A stretch of 64,000 nt of DNA from Poecilobothrus nobilitatus (lineage: Eukaryota > Arthropoda > Insecta > Diptera > Dolichopodidae). The position numbers were made by a program, and so were the translations under genes. Below the pieces are notes generated by a model, which saw nothing but the letters and a program-made list of their open reading frames with translations, ran no database searches and had not been told where the DNA came from. The stretch spans positions 2,170,001-2,234,000 of the forward strand of contig OX352773.1 of NCBI GenBank assembly GCA_947095535.1. Direction: 5' to 3'. This document shows, in pieces, positions 43,036 through 53,829 of this stretch; within the stretch, counting starts at the first letter, position 1; the number at the start of each line of letters is the position of its first letter.

Positions 43036-43113
43036 ATGAGTGATTTAACTGACAATTGGTCTAAGGAACAGGCATTGAAATTAATTGAAGAATTGCAAAA
43101 ATATCGATGTTAG
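43036..43113 (+). pseudogene. Possible MADF/SANT-like fragment
   Basis: A 25-residue frame MSDLTDNWSKEQALKLIEEL then QKYRC and stop. The start W(S/T)..QAL.LIE..+KY is the usual first helix of Myb/SANT-like or MADF domains found with Harbinger transposons. Nothing else of the domain remains. The assignment is tentative. Confidence 0.4.
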
Positions 43114-43314
43114 TTTAGTCTACTAGAATCTAGATGTTAATTTTACCAATAAATCTAAACGGACTAAATAAATTTAAATTTAAAAAATTAAATTTATTTA
43201 CAGAACAATTATTTTTATTTTTTTTATTTTATACACAATAATTTTCATATGTACCTATATATGGATACCTATAAAAAACAAAAACTTTCCGCTTTTAACA
43301 TAGTCGACTGAACA

Positions 43315-43560
43315 TTCTCTAGTCAGTGTTCATTGTTCAATACTCGAATGAAGAGGATTTCACACAACATTGACAACTGCAGAATCTGGTAAATACTCGT
43401 GTAAAAGCGAGCAGTCGACGTGTACGACGATGTACTGCAGACCCGTGTGTTTTGACTGCATAAATGTAAAACAAAACAACATAAGATAAAAATGAAAATG
43501 TTTTATTTGTTTTGTGCATTATGTGACGTCGCAGAACATACATAAATATTAATTTGTGAT
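43315..43560. other. GC-richer patch of unknown nature
   Basis: 43370-43460 is rich in C, G and CG steps compared with its surroundings (for example gcgagcagtcgacgtgtacg). Frames on both strands (including 43337-43543 minus) show no domain. It may be a promoter-like or repeat-derived segment. Confidence 0.25.
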
Positions 43561-44130
43561 TTTACATTATATTATATGTACATGTATATAAATGCACATG
43601 TAAAAATTATTATAGTAAGTAGGTATGTAATATCCCAGCGGGAAAAAGAAGCATTCCAACATGCATGGTGGAAGCATTCCCAGTAAGGTAAGAAGCGCTT
43701 CCTGTTACATTTTTTTATTGCTTCTTTTTTCATACAGATGTCCGCAAAAAGAAGCAACGCGTTCATTCTTTTATTTCGTAAGGTTCCCTTTGAATGATTC
43801 AGAATGCATGACTGGAAGAATGCATGATTAAGAAGGCATGTAGAATGCATGACTTGGAATGCTATGCTTTAATGAATTATAGAAGGATACATTTCAATCC
43901 TATAAGTGTACAAATTAAATAATGAAAATAAGGTTTCCTTTTAATGTAAGAGGAAGGTTTAAGTCTCCCCTCCTCCTTTAATTCCTTTTAAGAGTTTCTT
44001 TATTTTATACTTTTTTATTAAGCTTTTTAAATAAATCTAGTTTAATTTGATTAAAATTGACAATAAATAATTTTTATCGACATACATATTCTATAAATAA
44101 AAAAAGCAAATAAATAAATAGTTACATTAA

Positions 44131-44242
44131 GGTCTGTCTGCGTACTTTCCTGACTAATTTTCTCTGGCTATTTTTTTTCAAATTTCACGTTTTTCTCATT
44201 TTATTGTCATTTGTAAGGAAAAGTACGCAGGCAGAAGACTGA
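44131..44242. repeat. Small foldback, 112 bp
   Basis: ggtctgtctgcgtactttcc on the left pairs with ggaaaagtacgcaggcagaa on the right, with partial symmetry further in (aattttctc / aaatgacaat). It is nested inside the 43632-45050 element. Confidence 0.65.
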
Positions 44243-44384
44243 TTAAAAATGTTATAGTTGACCATTCACACTTGCAATTGACATATAGTATAATGTTTAG
44301 TTGAAATTACAATTTACAACAATAAAGTACAAGTTTCAGATTTTTTAAATTCAATTGTGTTAAATAAATTATTTATTATTAAAA

Positions 44385-44477
44385 ATGGAAAAAGAATTAA
44401 TTTTAATGGAAATGCTTGATAGTGATTCAGAAAAAGAAGAATCAGAAAGTAGTAGTATTGGGACCGAAATAATTTAA
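44385..44477 (+). pseudogene. Possible Harbinger transposase N-terminus
   Basis: A 30-residue frame MEKELILMEMLDSDSEKEES then ESSSIGTEII and stop. An acidic M.(D/E).L.L.E(M/L)L..DS start is common in PIF/Harbinger nucleases, but it is low complexity and no catalytic motif follows. Its place within a TIR element is the only support. Confidence 0.3.
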
Positions 44478-45473
44478 ACATTTAAAACATTAAACAAAAG
44501 TGCGTTTCGTTTCTTACTCGTTTCAAAATGGCCAGAATAGATTTCCACTTTGAGAGCAAAGCTAACTTAAATATTACAAAGTTACAAAAGTCAAACTGTC
44601 ATAGTCTTATAAAGTGTAATTATTATATCATTATTTCAATAAACTTACCAAAAATATCAATTACAACCTTGCAGTAGCGTAAATCACAGTACAGTGAATC
44701 ATCTAATAATTTTTTTCTTACAATTATTATTTAAACATAAAACAAGCAGAAACGGTATCATCGTAACGGATCATCGGAATATTCGTAACGGTATCATCGA
44801 AAACAACAAAAATTGCTAATCATGATAATAATATGTATGAATATGCATTTCAGAGGTATACAAAAAGATATTTCATTCGCTTCGGCTTAAAAAACTAAAA
44901 ACGATCTCATTTGCTTCGGAAGCTCTTCTTTAGAAGCGTTCATGCATTCTAGATTTATTGTTTCCCATTCATCACACGATTTTTTTTGTTTTAAATGAAT
45001 GGTTCTAGATACCTCCCAGAGGAAGCTCTTCTCTTTTTTTCCGTTGGGATGTTTCTTTATGATAGCATAGAAAATTCATAGAAAATAAAAAATAAATGAA
45101 TGAACAAGATTTTTTGAATGAAAATAAAAATAATGTTGTTTGTAGCATAGTCCTGTATAACTAAGGAACGTTTTCTTGAGGATACGTACCTAACTTTGAT
45201 TTATATTGTAAAAACATTTTTAAGAAGTACCGACTAATTTTTATTTTTCAATATGTGTATGTACTATGTAATGTATGTATGAACTTTTAATATTATGTAT
45301 CAAGACCGAGACTCACGTCAATTATCAGGCCATGAAGTGGAGACAGTAAAAGTTTAATAAGGGGTCAGCTTTTAACGAATTTACACGTAGTATTATGTAA
45401 AAAAATAGTGGACCAATTTTTTTTTTTTGTCCATTTCACTTCGCGAGGGAGCATAGGGCTCCATTTGGCATTT

Positions 45474-46628
45474 TCATCTCACACGCTTTCCTGCTGATGT
45501 TTTTACATTGTCCCATGTGAGGTTACACTGGCTGAGTTCGTTTATTACGGTGTTAATAGGACGCATCTTTGTTACATGGACGCCCGTGTCTTCTGCTTCC
45601 TTGGGGGGGTTCCACTGCAGGGCCATGCGACTTATGTTGTACTGGTGTTTCCTTAGCGTATGGCCTAACCACCTCCATTTTTTCCTTTTTAATTGTCTCA
45701 GTATGGGTTCCTCTCCTGTAAGTCTCCATAGATCTTCGTTGTTTATTCTGAGCGGCCAGAATATTCTGCAGATTATGCGCAGACAACGGTTAGTGAAGAC
45801 CTGTACTTTTTGAATGATGGTGTTAGATAACATCCATGTTTCGCTACCATATATTAGTACGCTACCATACACAGCTCCTTTGGGGGCGGAAGCCCGTCGC
45901 GTCGAATCTTGCTCGTCGCGTAACTTTGGTTCAATTTTCTCTTGTAATCTGCCTTGTATGATAGTTGCTATGATTTTGTACACTGTATTGAGGAGAGTGA
46001 TTCCACACCAGTAGTTGCAATCTTTGAGGTCGCCTTTCTTCGGTAGTTTTACTATTGTAGCCTTTTTCGAAGATGGAGGTAGCCTTTCATTTTCCCATGC
46101 ATCTGTGATATGATGTCTCAGAAATTCGGCTGATGTATTTTGGCAGGCTTGTAGAATTTCTGCCGGAATACCATCAGCTGCTTTCTTTCTTCTTAGCTTG
46201 GTGATGGTTTCTTTGATCTCAGTCATAGTTGATGTGGAAATGCTAATACACAGATTGTTTGTGTTATTTTCTGCTAGTGGTATTTCTTCTGCTTCGTTTA
46301 TTTCAATGTTGCTAATTTCTTGAAAATGTTTTCTCCATCTTTTTGTTTGCTCTTGGGCATTAGTTATTTCTTTGTCACTTTTATTTTTTATGGGATGTGA
46401 TGCTGTACTCTTTTTGTTGGTGAGCTGATTCGTTATTTGGTGGAGTTTTCTCATATCATTTTGCCCTGCAGCTGTTTCTGCATCTGAGGGGAGTTTCTCG
46501 AGGAATTTTCTTTTGTCTCTTCTGGACGCACGTTTTACTTTCTGTGCTTGCGCATTGTAGTGCTCTTTGGTGATAACTCCGCTTTCTAGTTTTTTCTTCG
46601 CCTCTTGCCTTGTGATATGAGGTTCCAT
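45474..46628 (-). pseudogene. RTE-type reverse transcriptase with palm deleted
   Basis: The 384-residue frame starts with the linker (MEPHITRQEAKKKLESGVIT), continues with the fingers region (KKGDLKDCNYWCGITLLNTV, YKIIATIIQGRLQEKIEPKL RDEQ), then passes directly to AVYGSVLIYGSETWMLS and the C-terminal EEPILRQLKRKKWRWLGHTL and ALQWNPP. The part that should hold the catalytic (F/Y)xDD palm motif and the thumb start, between about RDEQ and YGSETW (junction near 45900), has been removed in frame. The usual C-terminal closing segment (MPNGALCSLAK) appears after a TGA, at 45430-45470. The protein would have no polymerase activity. Confidence 0.85.
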
Positions 46629-46717
46629 GTGTTTTCAGATAACCATGGTATTTGTTCTCTTTTCTATTTACCCAGTTTATTTCTCGCCATCTCATAGACG
46701 GCTTTACTAAATTGATT

Positions 46718-47275
46718 CTAATCTTGCTCGGTGTTTAGGCATCTTTCTCGAATTGTGGTTATCATATGCTTTTGGTGAGGGTGTTGAAGGCTCCGAAGAT
46801 TTATCTGTTGTTTCCTGTCATAACTCTGTTTGACGCATTTTAATTTCAATCTGATGTCGCTTATGATAAGTTCGTGGTGGCTATCTATGTCGGCTCCTCT
46901 TTTATTTCGCACATCTAGTATCGAACTTCTCCATTTTCGACTTATACATATGTGATCTATTTGGTTATGTATTTTCCCATTTGGTGAGGTCCACGTGTAT
47001 TTGTGAATTTCCTTATGGGGGAAGATAGTGCCGCCAATGGTCAGTTGAAACGTTTGACATGTCTCGATAAGTCTTTCTCTCTTTTTGTTTCTTATTCCGC
47101 ATCCATGTTTTCCCATTATGTTTTCTAACCCAGAATTTTGATTTCCCACTTTTGCATTTAAATCGCCCATTAGAATCAAGATGTCGCCTTTCCGGATAGT
47201 GTTGAGAGTATAGGTGAGCTGTTCGTAGAACTCGTCTTTCGCTATATTATCGGCATCTTTGTTGGTGCATAACAC
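46718..47275 (-). pseudogene. RTE-type LINE endonuclease (partial)
   Basis: The 185-residue open frame contains ILILMGDLNAKVGNQNSG (catalytic GDLNA), GIRNKKRERLIETCQTFQL, HKYTWTSPNGKIHNQIDHIC (T-W-.SP.G...NQIDH motif) and GADIDSHHELIISDIRLKLK (S-D/S-HH motif). These are the last three quarters of an APE-like endonuclease of the RTE clade, often labelled 'craniofacial development protein 2-like' in databases. Its role is to nick the target for reverse transcription. The N-terminus is missing because of 5' truncation and the frame ends with a stop at EQD*, ahead of the RT. Confidence 0.85.
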
Positions 47276-47283
47276 TAGGGATT

Positions 47284-47599
47284 ATAGCCATATAAGCCTG
47301 TACAAAATAAATGTATGAAATTAATCTCGATGTATGAAATTAATCTTTAAAATAAAATGTTTAAAGGAAAAGAATTTTTTAAATGCATATTTATGAATGA
47401 AAACATTATATTTTAAAATATTTTTCTTTAATGAATTATGTAAAAAAGATGCGACTTTAATTTTTCAAAACAATTAAAAAAATTCTTTAAATGCAAAAAT
47501 ATAAAAATAGTGACCTACTTTATTTCATTATCAAGTAACGATAATATTAAAAAACAGTAGAAATAACAAGTGAATCATCCATCTACATTTTTCTTTACA
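47284..47599. other. AT-rich spacer between two LINEs
   Basis: gtatgaaattaatct occurs twice in succession (47310-47345). The word aaatgcatatttatgaatgaaaa also occurs at 62590, so part of this is repeat-derived. No gene is seen. Confidence 0.35.
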
Positions 47600-47612
47600 A
47601 ATAACCATTATA

Positions 47613-49447
47613 ATGAATTTTAAATTCAGCGTGGAAAATTGTTTAGTCACCGATATGGAATTCGATATATCATGCAAAGGTTTCTGCAATCGTAAATTTT
47701 ATGGAGTTTGCTAAAACGCTTCTAGAAACTGGTACAGCAGCTTCCTATCGCAGCACTTTGTTTGTGAAAGTTATCTGGATCAACAGAATTCTCTCAGACA
47801 ATTTCGCGTGAAATTAAAAGAAATATTAATGATGTTAGAAACAACTTCCAAGGAGCGACCGTTAAACTAATGGAGATTGTAAAAAATAACTCAGCCAGCT
47901 TTTCAGGAATGGAAAAAAGTTTTGAATCACTCAACAACACCATTATTAGTTTCAAAACAGAACATATAAGATATATTAGTAACTTAATAAAAGTTGAAAT
48001 AGGTAAATTAACAAATGAAATTTCAATTTCTAATACATTACTTCACGAATTAAATAATAAGGAACTAATAAGATATCAATTGATAATTTAATAAAAACAT
48101 GTGTTTCTATTTCTGAAAATGCGAGCAGAAAGGAAATTTCAACTAGCTTCAGAGATATAGTATTGGCTGATTTCGATTTCCTAAAAGCAAAATGGAAGGG
48201 ATTCAAGTTTTTATAAAAAACCGCAGTAATTTGGTTTTTGTAAAAAACCACATTCTCAATCGAATGAACATACCTCAAATAAATCACCTAAATCATTGTT
48301 CGATGAATTAAACGAAATGGATAGCACTGAGTCAGGCAAATTTAAAAAAATAACAAGGGAAATAAATGATGATATTTCAATAAAAATAGAAAAAGAAATA
48401 GAAGTTATTGATCCAGATGTTATAAGATGCTATAAAAAAGCTGGAATTGAACGTAAGAATTTCAAATCTCAGCGTTAACACAGCAGAAGTCAAACTGGTC
48501 AAATACATAAAAAGCAAGTTGAAATGCGATAATGTTCACTGCAAATTAATAACACCGAAGTGGCTGAAGTATAAACCGAAATATCACACTTTTAAGGTTA
48601 GTGTACCGGAATCAAAAGTGAAACAAATTAAAAACAGGAGCTTGTGGCAGATAGGAACCAATATAAGCAGTTTTAAAAATTTAGGTAATAGTAAATTAAA
48701 TAGAAATAGAGGACATTCAATAAACACAAAACATTCAAAAAATAGCAAAACAAACACTAAATATTTAAACAATAAGAATTTTAATTTGTCCAAAATTAAT
48801 AAAACAAAAAATAAACAAACCAGAAAAAAAGATTACACTAATAGAAAAAATAGCCATAATAACAATAATAATAATAACAATATTTTAAATTCAAACAGAA
48901 CACTACCCATTTCATTAACTCAAACACCAGTTAAATTTCAAAACATTTTGCCTCCGTCTAACTTAGTTACTAATTACTAAATAAGCCAAATTTAAATTAG
49001 GGTTCCAAAATAGAGATTCCGGTTAGTATTACAAGTTCAAGTATAATGGCTAATACAAAGTGCAATTCAGTCACTGCTACTAATTTATTTGTTACAACAA
49101 CTCCAATAACGTCTAAACAAAAATATCCTAACTTCAAGCAGGGAGAAACAATTATTGTTGGTACTCCATGCAGACAAATTTCAAATATTAACTGCAATAC
49201 AAGTTCTTGTATTAATACGCCAATAGCATCTATTTCAACTCCTTCCAATGCAAGTTTCGTTAATCCTTTAGTACCTCCCATAGTCAGATTAACGAAAAAC
49301 GCGATAGCAAAAGATGATCATACCTATGTTTTATCGCAAGATCTACAAGCCTATTGCAGTCACCTTAAAAGCAAAAGAATTGAGTATTTACAAAGAATTA
49401 GAAAAAGTAGCAATGATTTTTTTCGTTCCTTTAACGGAAAAGAATAG
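47613..49447 (+). pseudogene. LINE B ORF1 (broken)
   Basis: The N-terminus reads MNFKFSVENCLVTDMEFDIS then CKGFCNRKFYGVC and stop, a decayed PHD-like cysteine cluster seen at the start of some LINE ORF1 proteins. After frameshifts comes a coiled-coil stretch (ISREIKRNINDVRNNFQGAT, FESLNNTIISFKTE), then NVRISNLSVNTAEVKLVKYI, HTFKVSVPESKVKQIK and RSLWQIGTNISSFKNL, which resemble the RNA-recognition-like middle domain. A low-complexity N/K/T-rich tail follows to 48980 and an unrelated-looking frame continues to 49447. Its role would be RNA binding and chaperoning of the retrotransposon RNP. Confidence 0.65.
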
Positions 49448-49529
49448 CATTAATACTAAGTTTATACATTATCAAGCTTTAAGTTTCAGTTTATACATCA
49501 TCTAGCTTTAAGGAACATAAAAATAATGA

Positions 49530-50100
49530 TAACAATAAACTTATAATCTTCTACCGTAACTGCAGTGGTATGAGAGGTAAGCCAAAAAAAACTATAGGTT
49601 GATGCTAAGTCCTTTTAATTTAACATGTTAGCTATTACCGAAACTTGGCTAAATGATTCCTTCAAAAACCAAGAAATACTGGACAGTAATTGCTCGATTT
49701 ACAGGAAAGACAGAGATTATGATTCTGCAAACTGTACTCGTGGAGGCGGTGTTCTTCTCGCAGTTAATAACAAGTTGTCTAGTACTCCATTAAATACTAG
49801 AACCTCTCACTCATTCGATCACAAATTTATAAAAGTGAACATAGGTAAAAATTATTTATACCTTGGAATCGTTTACTTTCCGCCTTATACTGACAATTCC
49901 TCATATTCTGATTTCTTTGATATATATCATGATATTATATCAAAACTGAATTTTCATTTTTGGGAATTTCAATCGTCCGTTCCATAGTAGACGATTCTGA
50001 TAATTTGATACTACCAATTAACTTTAATGACGAAATTGATTTCGATATTATTAGTGAGTTCTATGGTAACGACTTACAGCAAATTATCAGATTTAAAAAA
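49530..50100 (+). pseudogene. LINE B endonuclease (broken)
   Basis: The frame at 49625-49987 reads MLAITETWLNDSFKNQEI (ITETWL motif), SIYRKDRDYDSANCTRGGGV and LLAVNN (R-GGGV), HKFIKVNIGKNYLYLGIVYF and PPYTDNSSYSDFFD. This order is typical of APE-type LINE endonucleases. The upstream RN-CSGMRGK part is at 49550-49580. The expected GDFN motif is damaged (LNFHFWEFQSSVP) by a frameshift near 49965. Confidence 0.8.
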
Positions 50101-50479
50101 AAAAAATAATAAGTGATTAGATCTTGCATTTTCTAATGCATACGATAAAGTGGAAGTAAAGCTCCCAATTCACTTCATCATAACGCAGTCATCTTCGAAT
50201 TTTCTTCCTTTACGCCATTTTTTGCTAGATCTTACAATAATAATATAGTATTTGATTTTCTTAATGCCGATTATGAAAGCATTAATAATGCTTTATCCGT
50301 TATTGATTGGGACGAACTGTTAACACATCAGAACATTGTCTATTTTACTATATGAAAGTATTTCATATAACCAACTCCTTTGTACCTAAAATATGTATGA
50401 AAGATAAAACCACAGAACCGTGGCTTAACAGAGAACTTAGGGCTTTGCGTAATCAGCGCGCAATAAACTTTATAAAAAA

Positions 50480-52080
50480 ATGAAACTTACAAAGGAGCCT
50501 GACACTAATTTACTGAACATGCACGAGGATCTCGCTTTAGCATTTAAACATAAATTAAATTTGGCATACGACAATTTTGTCTCTGAGGTCGGTATTAAAT
50601 TAATTACGGATCCAAAAAAGTTTTTTGACTTTGTTAATACAAAACGAAAGGCTTGTGGGAATCCACTCTATGTCTAAAGACAATGTTTTCTCTTCTAACC
50701 CTAATGTAATCTGTAATTTTTTTGCAGATTGCTTTCAAAAAGTTTTTCTTCCGTTTGACTCATCTACCAATATCCCAATTTTTAACTCCGTTAATAATAC
50801 TAATTCAATTATAAAAGATTTGTATATTTCGGAAAATTAAATATATGAAGCAATTAACAACCTCGATCTTAAAAAAGGCGTGGGTCCTGATTTAATTCCT
50901 CCTTCTTTTTTATACAACTGCATCAGTTTTTTGACGCATCCACTTCACATTATATTTAATATATTACTTTCGTTAGCTACTTTCCCGTCTGCTTGGAAAT
51001 CATCTTTTTTGACTCCTATTCATAAAAAAGGAGACAAAGCTTCTGTCGAAAACTATCGAGGTATAGCCATCCTTTCGACTATTCCAAAATTGTTCGAGAA
51101 AATTGTGGTGAGTAAAATCACACCCAATATAAATATGAAATTAAATAAACAACAGCATGGTTTTAGAAAAGGTCGCTCTACTACTACAAATCTCGTAGTA
51201 TACACTTCTGAAATCTTAAATGAAATGGAGAAGGGTTATCAAGTCGACGCTATTTATACGGACTTTAGCAAAGCTTTCGATTGTGTTGATCACAACATTT
51301 TGTTGAAGAAACTCGAAACTTTGGGTATCTCTGGTTCTTTCCTGGCATGGCTTGGCTCTTACCTTACTGGAAGAACTCAAAATATTAAATTGCAAGGTTA
51401 TTTGTCAAATCCAATTTACGTTAATTCTGGTGTGCCGCAAGGTAGCCATTTAGGTTCACTTCTATTCAATGTGTTCATTTCAAATTTTTCGGAAAAACTA
51501 ATAGGTGTGTCACATATTGCGTTTGCTGAAGATCTTAAAATTTTCCAGGTTATTAAGAATAACTCTGACGTAGAATTACTTCAAGAAAATGTATATTCTT
51601 TACATGACTGGTGCTTATTCAATAGATTAGAACTAAATATTGAGAAATGCAAAGTCATAAGCTTTACACGTAAAAGAAATACGATACTTTTCGATTATTC
51701 AATTGATAATATAGCTCTCGAACTTGGGATTCTTCTAGATGATAAATTAAATTTCAATCTTCACTACGAACACATGGTTTCTAAGAGAAATAAAATGTTA
51801 GGCTTCATTAAAAAAGGGCGAAAGAGTTTAATGACGCAGCAGTAACAAAAACACTTTATTGCTCTTTGGTTCGATCTATTTTAGAATATGGTCACATTGT
51901 TTGGAATCCGGAATTTAATACACACTCTAAAAGAATTGAATCTGTTCAAAAACAGTTTATTTTATTTACTCTAAGAAACCAATATGATCCTTCAGAGAAT
52001 ACTATTCTTCCAAGTTACATTGCAAGACTTAATACGTTGAAATGTTAATGTTAACTCTTGCATCACGCAGGAAAATACTT
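50480..52080 (+). pseudogene. LINE B reverse transcriptase, FADD changed to FAED
   Basis: The 321-residue frame at 50880-51845 contains GPDLIPPSFL, PIHKKGDKASVENYRGIAIL, QHGFRKGRSTTTNLVVYTSE, AIYTDFSKAFDCVDHNILL (first catalytic Asp present), NSGVPQGSHLGSLLFN and HIAFAEDLKIF. The last is the palm motif, which should be (F/Y)ADD, so the first Asp has become Glu. The C-terminal portion LEYGHIVWNP and IESVQKQFILFTLRNQYD is in a shifted frame (51866-52048). The enzyme would copy LINE RNA at the nicked target. The substitution and frameshifts make activity very unlikely. Confidence 0.85.
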
Positions 52081-53163
52081 TCATTCTGCTTTACTTTCGA
52101 CATCTTAAATAAAAATATTGACAAGAAACACTAAATTTTTGATTGAAAATACTAACAGACATGTAAAGAAACTCTTATAAATAAACTAAAACAAAAATTA
52201 CATGACCTTATTTTGTAAACATAATAATTCATTTCAAGTTCAAGTGCATATTATCATATTATATCATAACTAATGACGCTCATACAGTGTTTTTGTTCTG
52301 TAAGCATTTTTTTTTCTTTTAATTGTAGTATGTATTGTTTTGTATAGTAAATAAAAAAATTTTGTATTGTAATTTGAGCTAAGTATTCAAATTTTTGTTA
52401 ATTGTTTTTGCTCGTTTTGTTAGCTTCTGTTAAAAATTTTAAAATTATTAATAATAGCTATAAGATACTTTTTTCTTTTTTTTTTTGTAAAGACCTTGTT
52501 TAGGTCAATGAAATAAAATAAATTTATGAAATAAAATAAAATAAAATAGTGGTGAAGCTTTCTTAAAAATTTACACATATTCTTATGGAAATAGTGAAAA
52601 ATTAAATAGTGGTAAAGCATAAACCTTTTTAACTCAAAAAATAATCATTTTTTCAAATTTCTTTCAAAGGCCACCATAAAATTTCATCTTTAATACATCT
52701 TTTGATGTATTCAAATTTTAAATATTTAAATGTTTTAATTAAAAAATTATGTTTTAAAAAAAATACCTCCATTTATTTTCCCACGGTTAAAGCTCCTTAA
52801 TAAAACTTGAATGAGAGTACTTTTTGATTCAGTATGGGCAAAAAAAAATTCGCAAAACCAATTTTATCAAGAATTTTGTGTTAGAAATAAAGTTAGAAAA
52901 TTCTAATTAAAAAAAAAAATTACTACATTAATAAAATAAACTAAATATACATAAAAAATAAATATTTAAATATGTTATATATTAAAATTATTCTCATTTC
53001 CACACCACCTATTAAATATTTTTAATTTTCTATTTTGCTTATTGCTTTTAAGAGTATCGTTATGTTGATTTGTAAAATTATTTAAGAAAATATTAGCGCG
53101 AGTTTTACTTATTTGGAAAAACATATTGCGTCTTGTATTACCACATTTACACGTCGATTTTAA

Positions 53164-53753
53164 TGTCGTTTTTTTTCTGAAAAAAAAAGTTTGACCTGAC
53201 AAAGTGCAAAACTGAAAAAAGTCAAACCTATTTTTTATAGTTTTGCACTTTTTTTTCAGTTTTGATCTGAAAATCTTTTAGAATAGAACAGAAAAAGGGC
53301 AACTTTTTTTTTTCAGTTTGCTGCACTGATTTCTATTTTATAATTCAAACAAACGTCAAATTGATAACATGCAAAATTATCGCGTTTTTAGACATTTTCT
53401 ATCTACAAATTATATTTTACTTATTTAAAAATTTTTAAACTTGTTTCTAATCAAATATAAATTTCTTTTTTTTTTTTTTAAACTAGATGTTTTTCAAAAC
53501 TCAACTTTTTATTTAATATTGTCATTAATTACTATTTACTATTTAACTGACAGTGACAATTATATACATATATGTTTTAATGTTGTCATTCTGGAGAGTG
53601 CAAAACTCATTTTATTGCCCCGTCAATATTTGCTGGTGAAGTTTTTAAAATATATGTTGCCCTGTGCGAGTTTTGCACTAAGTTTTGAAAAAATGTGACA
53701 TGAAAAAAAAGTGCAACCCCAGGTCAAAACTTTTATCAGAAAAGAAAACGACA
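53164..53753. mobile_element. MITE with TAA TSD in T5
   Basis: The ends are TGTCGTTTTTTTTCTGAAAA and, reversed from the right, TGTCGTTTTCTTTTCTGATA. TAA flanks both (53161-53163 and 53754-53756). Element T2 reads straight through this position (cgtcaattttaaagctatgt, 13742-13761), proving the insertion. It has inner mirror words ttttgcac / gtgcaaaac. TAA duplication suggests PIF/Harbinger. Confidence 0.88.
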
Positions 53754-53829
53754 TAAATCTATGTCATTTAAACCCAAACTGAGACTAGTAAATGTTAGTT
53801 GAATAAGTATGCCGTTTTGATTACATGTC

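Larger units (their letters stand above)
43632..45050. mobile_element. TIR element of 1.4 kb, possibly Harbinger-like
   Basis: The left end ATCCCAGCGGGAAAAAGAAG and the reversed right end ATCCCAACGGAAAAAAAGAG are inverted repeats. Subterminal words aagcattcc, gaatgcatga and cattctag recur at both ends, with at least four gaatgc units between 43655 and 43860. It contains a foldback (44131-44242) and a short acidic ORF (44385-44477). No clear target duplication was found. Confidence 0.6.
45417..47283 (-). mobile_element. RTE-type LINE, 5'-truncated and internally deleted
   Basis: The element is on the minus strand. It begins abruptly inside the endonuclease (47275-47283), runs through endonuclease and RT and ends in a poly-A run (T-run at 45417-45433 on the plus strand). 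It is much richer in GC and less decayed than the surrounding DNA, suggesting a relatively recent arrival. Confidence 0.82.
47600..52548 (+). mobile_element. Jockey-superfamily LINE (B), nearly full length
   Basis: It holds ORF1 (47613-49447, broken), endonuclease (about 49540-50100, broken), RT (50480-52048) and a 3' UTR that ends in repeats of (ATGAAATAAAATAAA)-type sequence near 52510-52548. It runs directly into the 3' end of THAP element T5 (agtggtgaagctttctt; compare gaaatagtggtaaagctttc at 12906), so it was inserted in, or next to, that element. The 3' part is tandemly duplicated downstream. Confidence 0.85.

Noticed and set aside
43337..43543. 68-residue minus-strand frame in the GC-richer patch
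   Set aside because: It has no domain, no splice-supported extension and no paralogue. Base composition alone is not evidence for a gene.
45508..46014. Plus-strand open frames of about 66-100 residues opposite the RTE-type RT
   Set aside because: They are antisense shadows of the clearly conserved minus-strand RT frame and show no domain of their own.
52420..52620. Identical 66-residue minus-strand frames at 52420-52620 and 56005-56205
   Set aside because: They are antisense to the LINE 3' UTR and the THAP element end, and identical only because of the tandem duplication.
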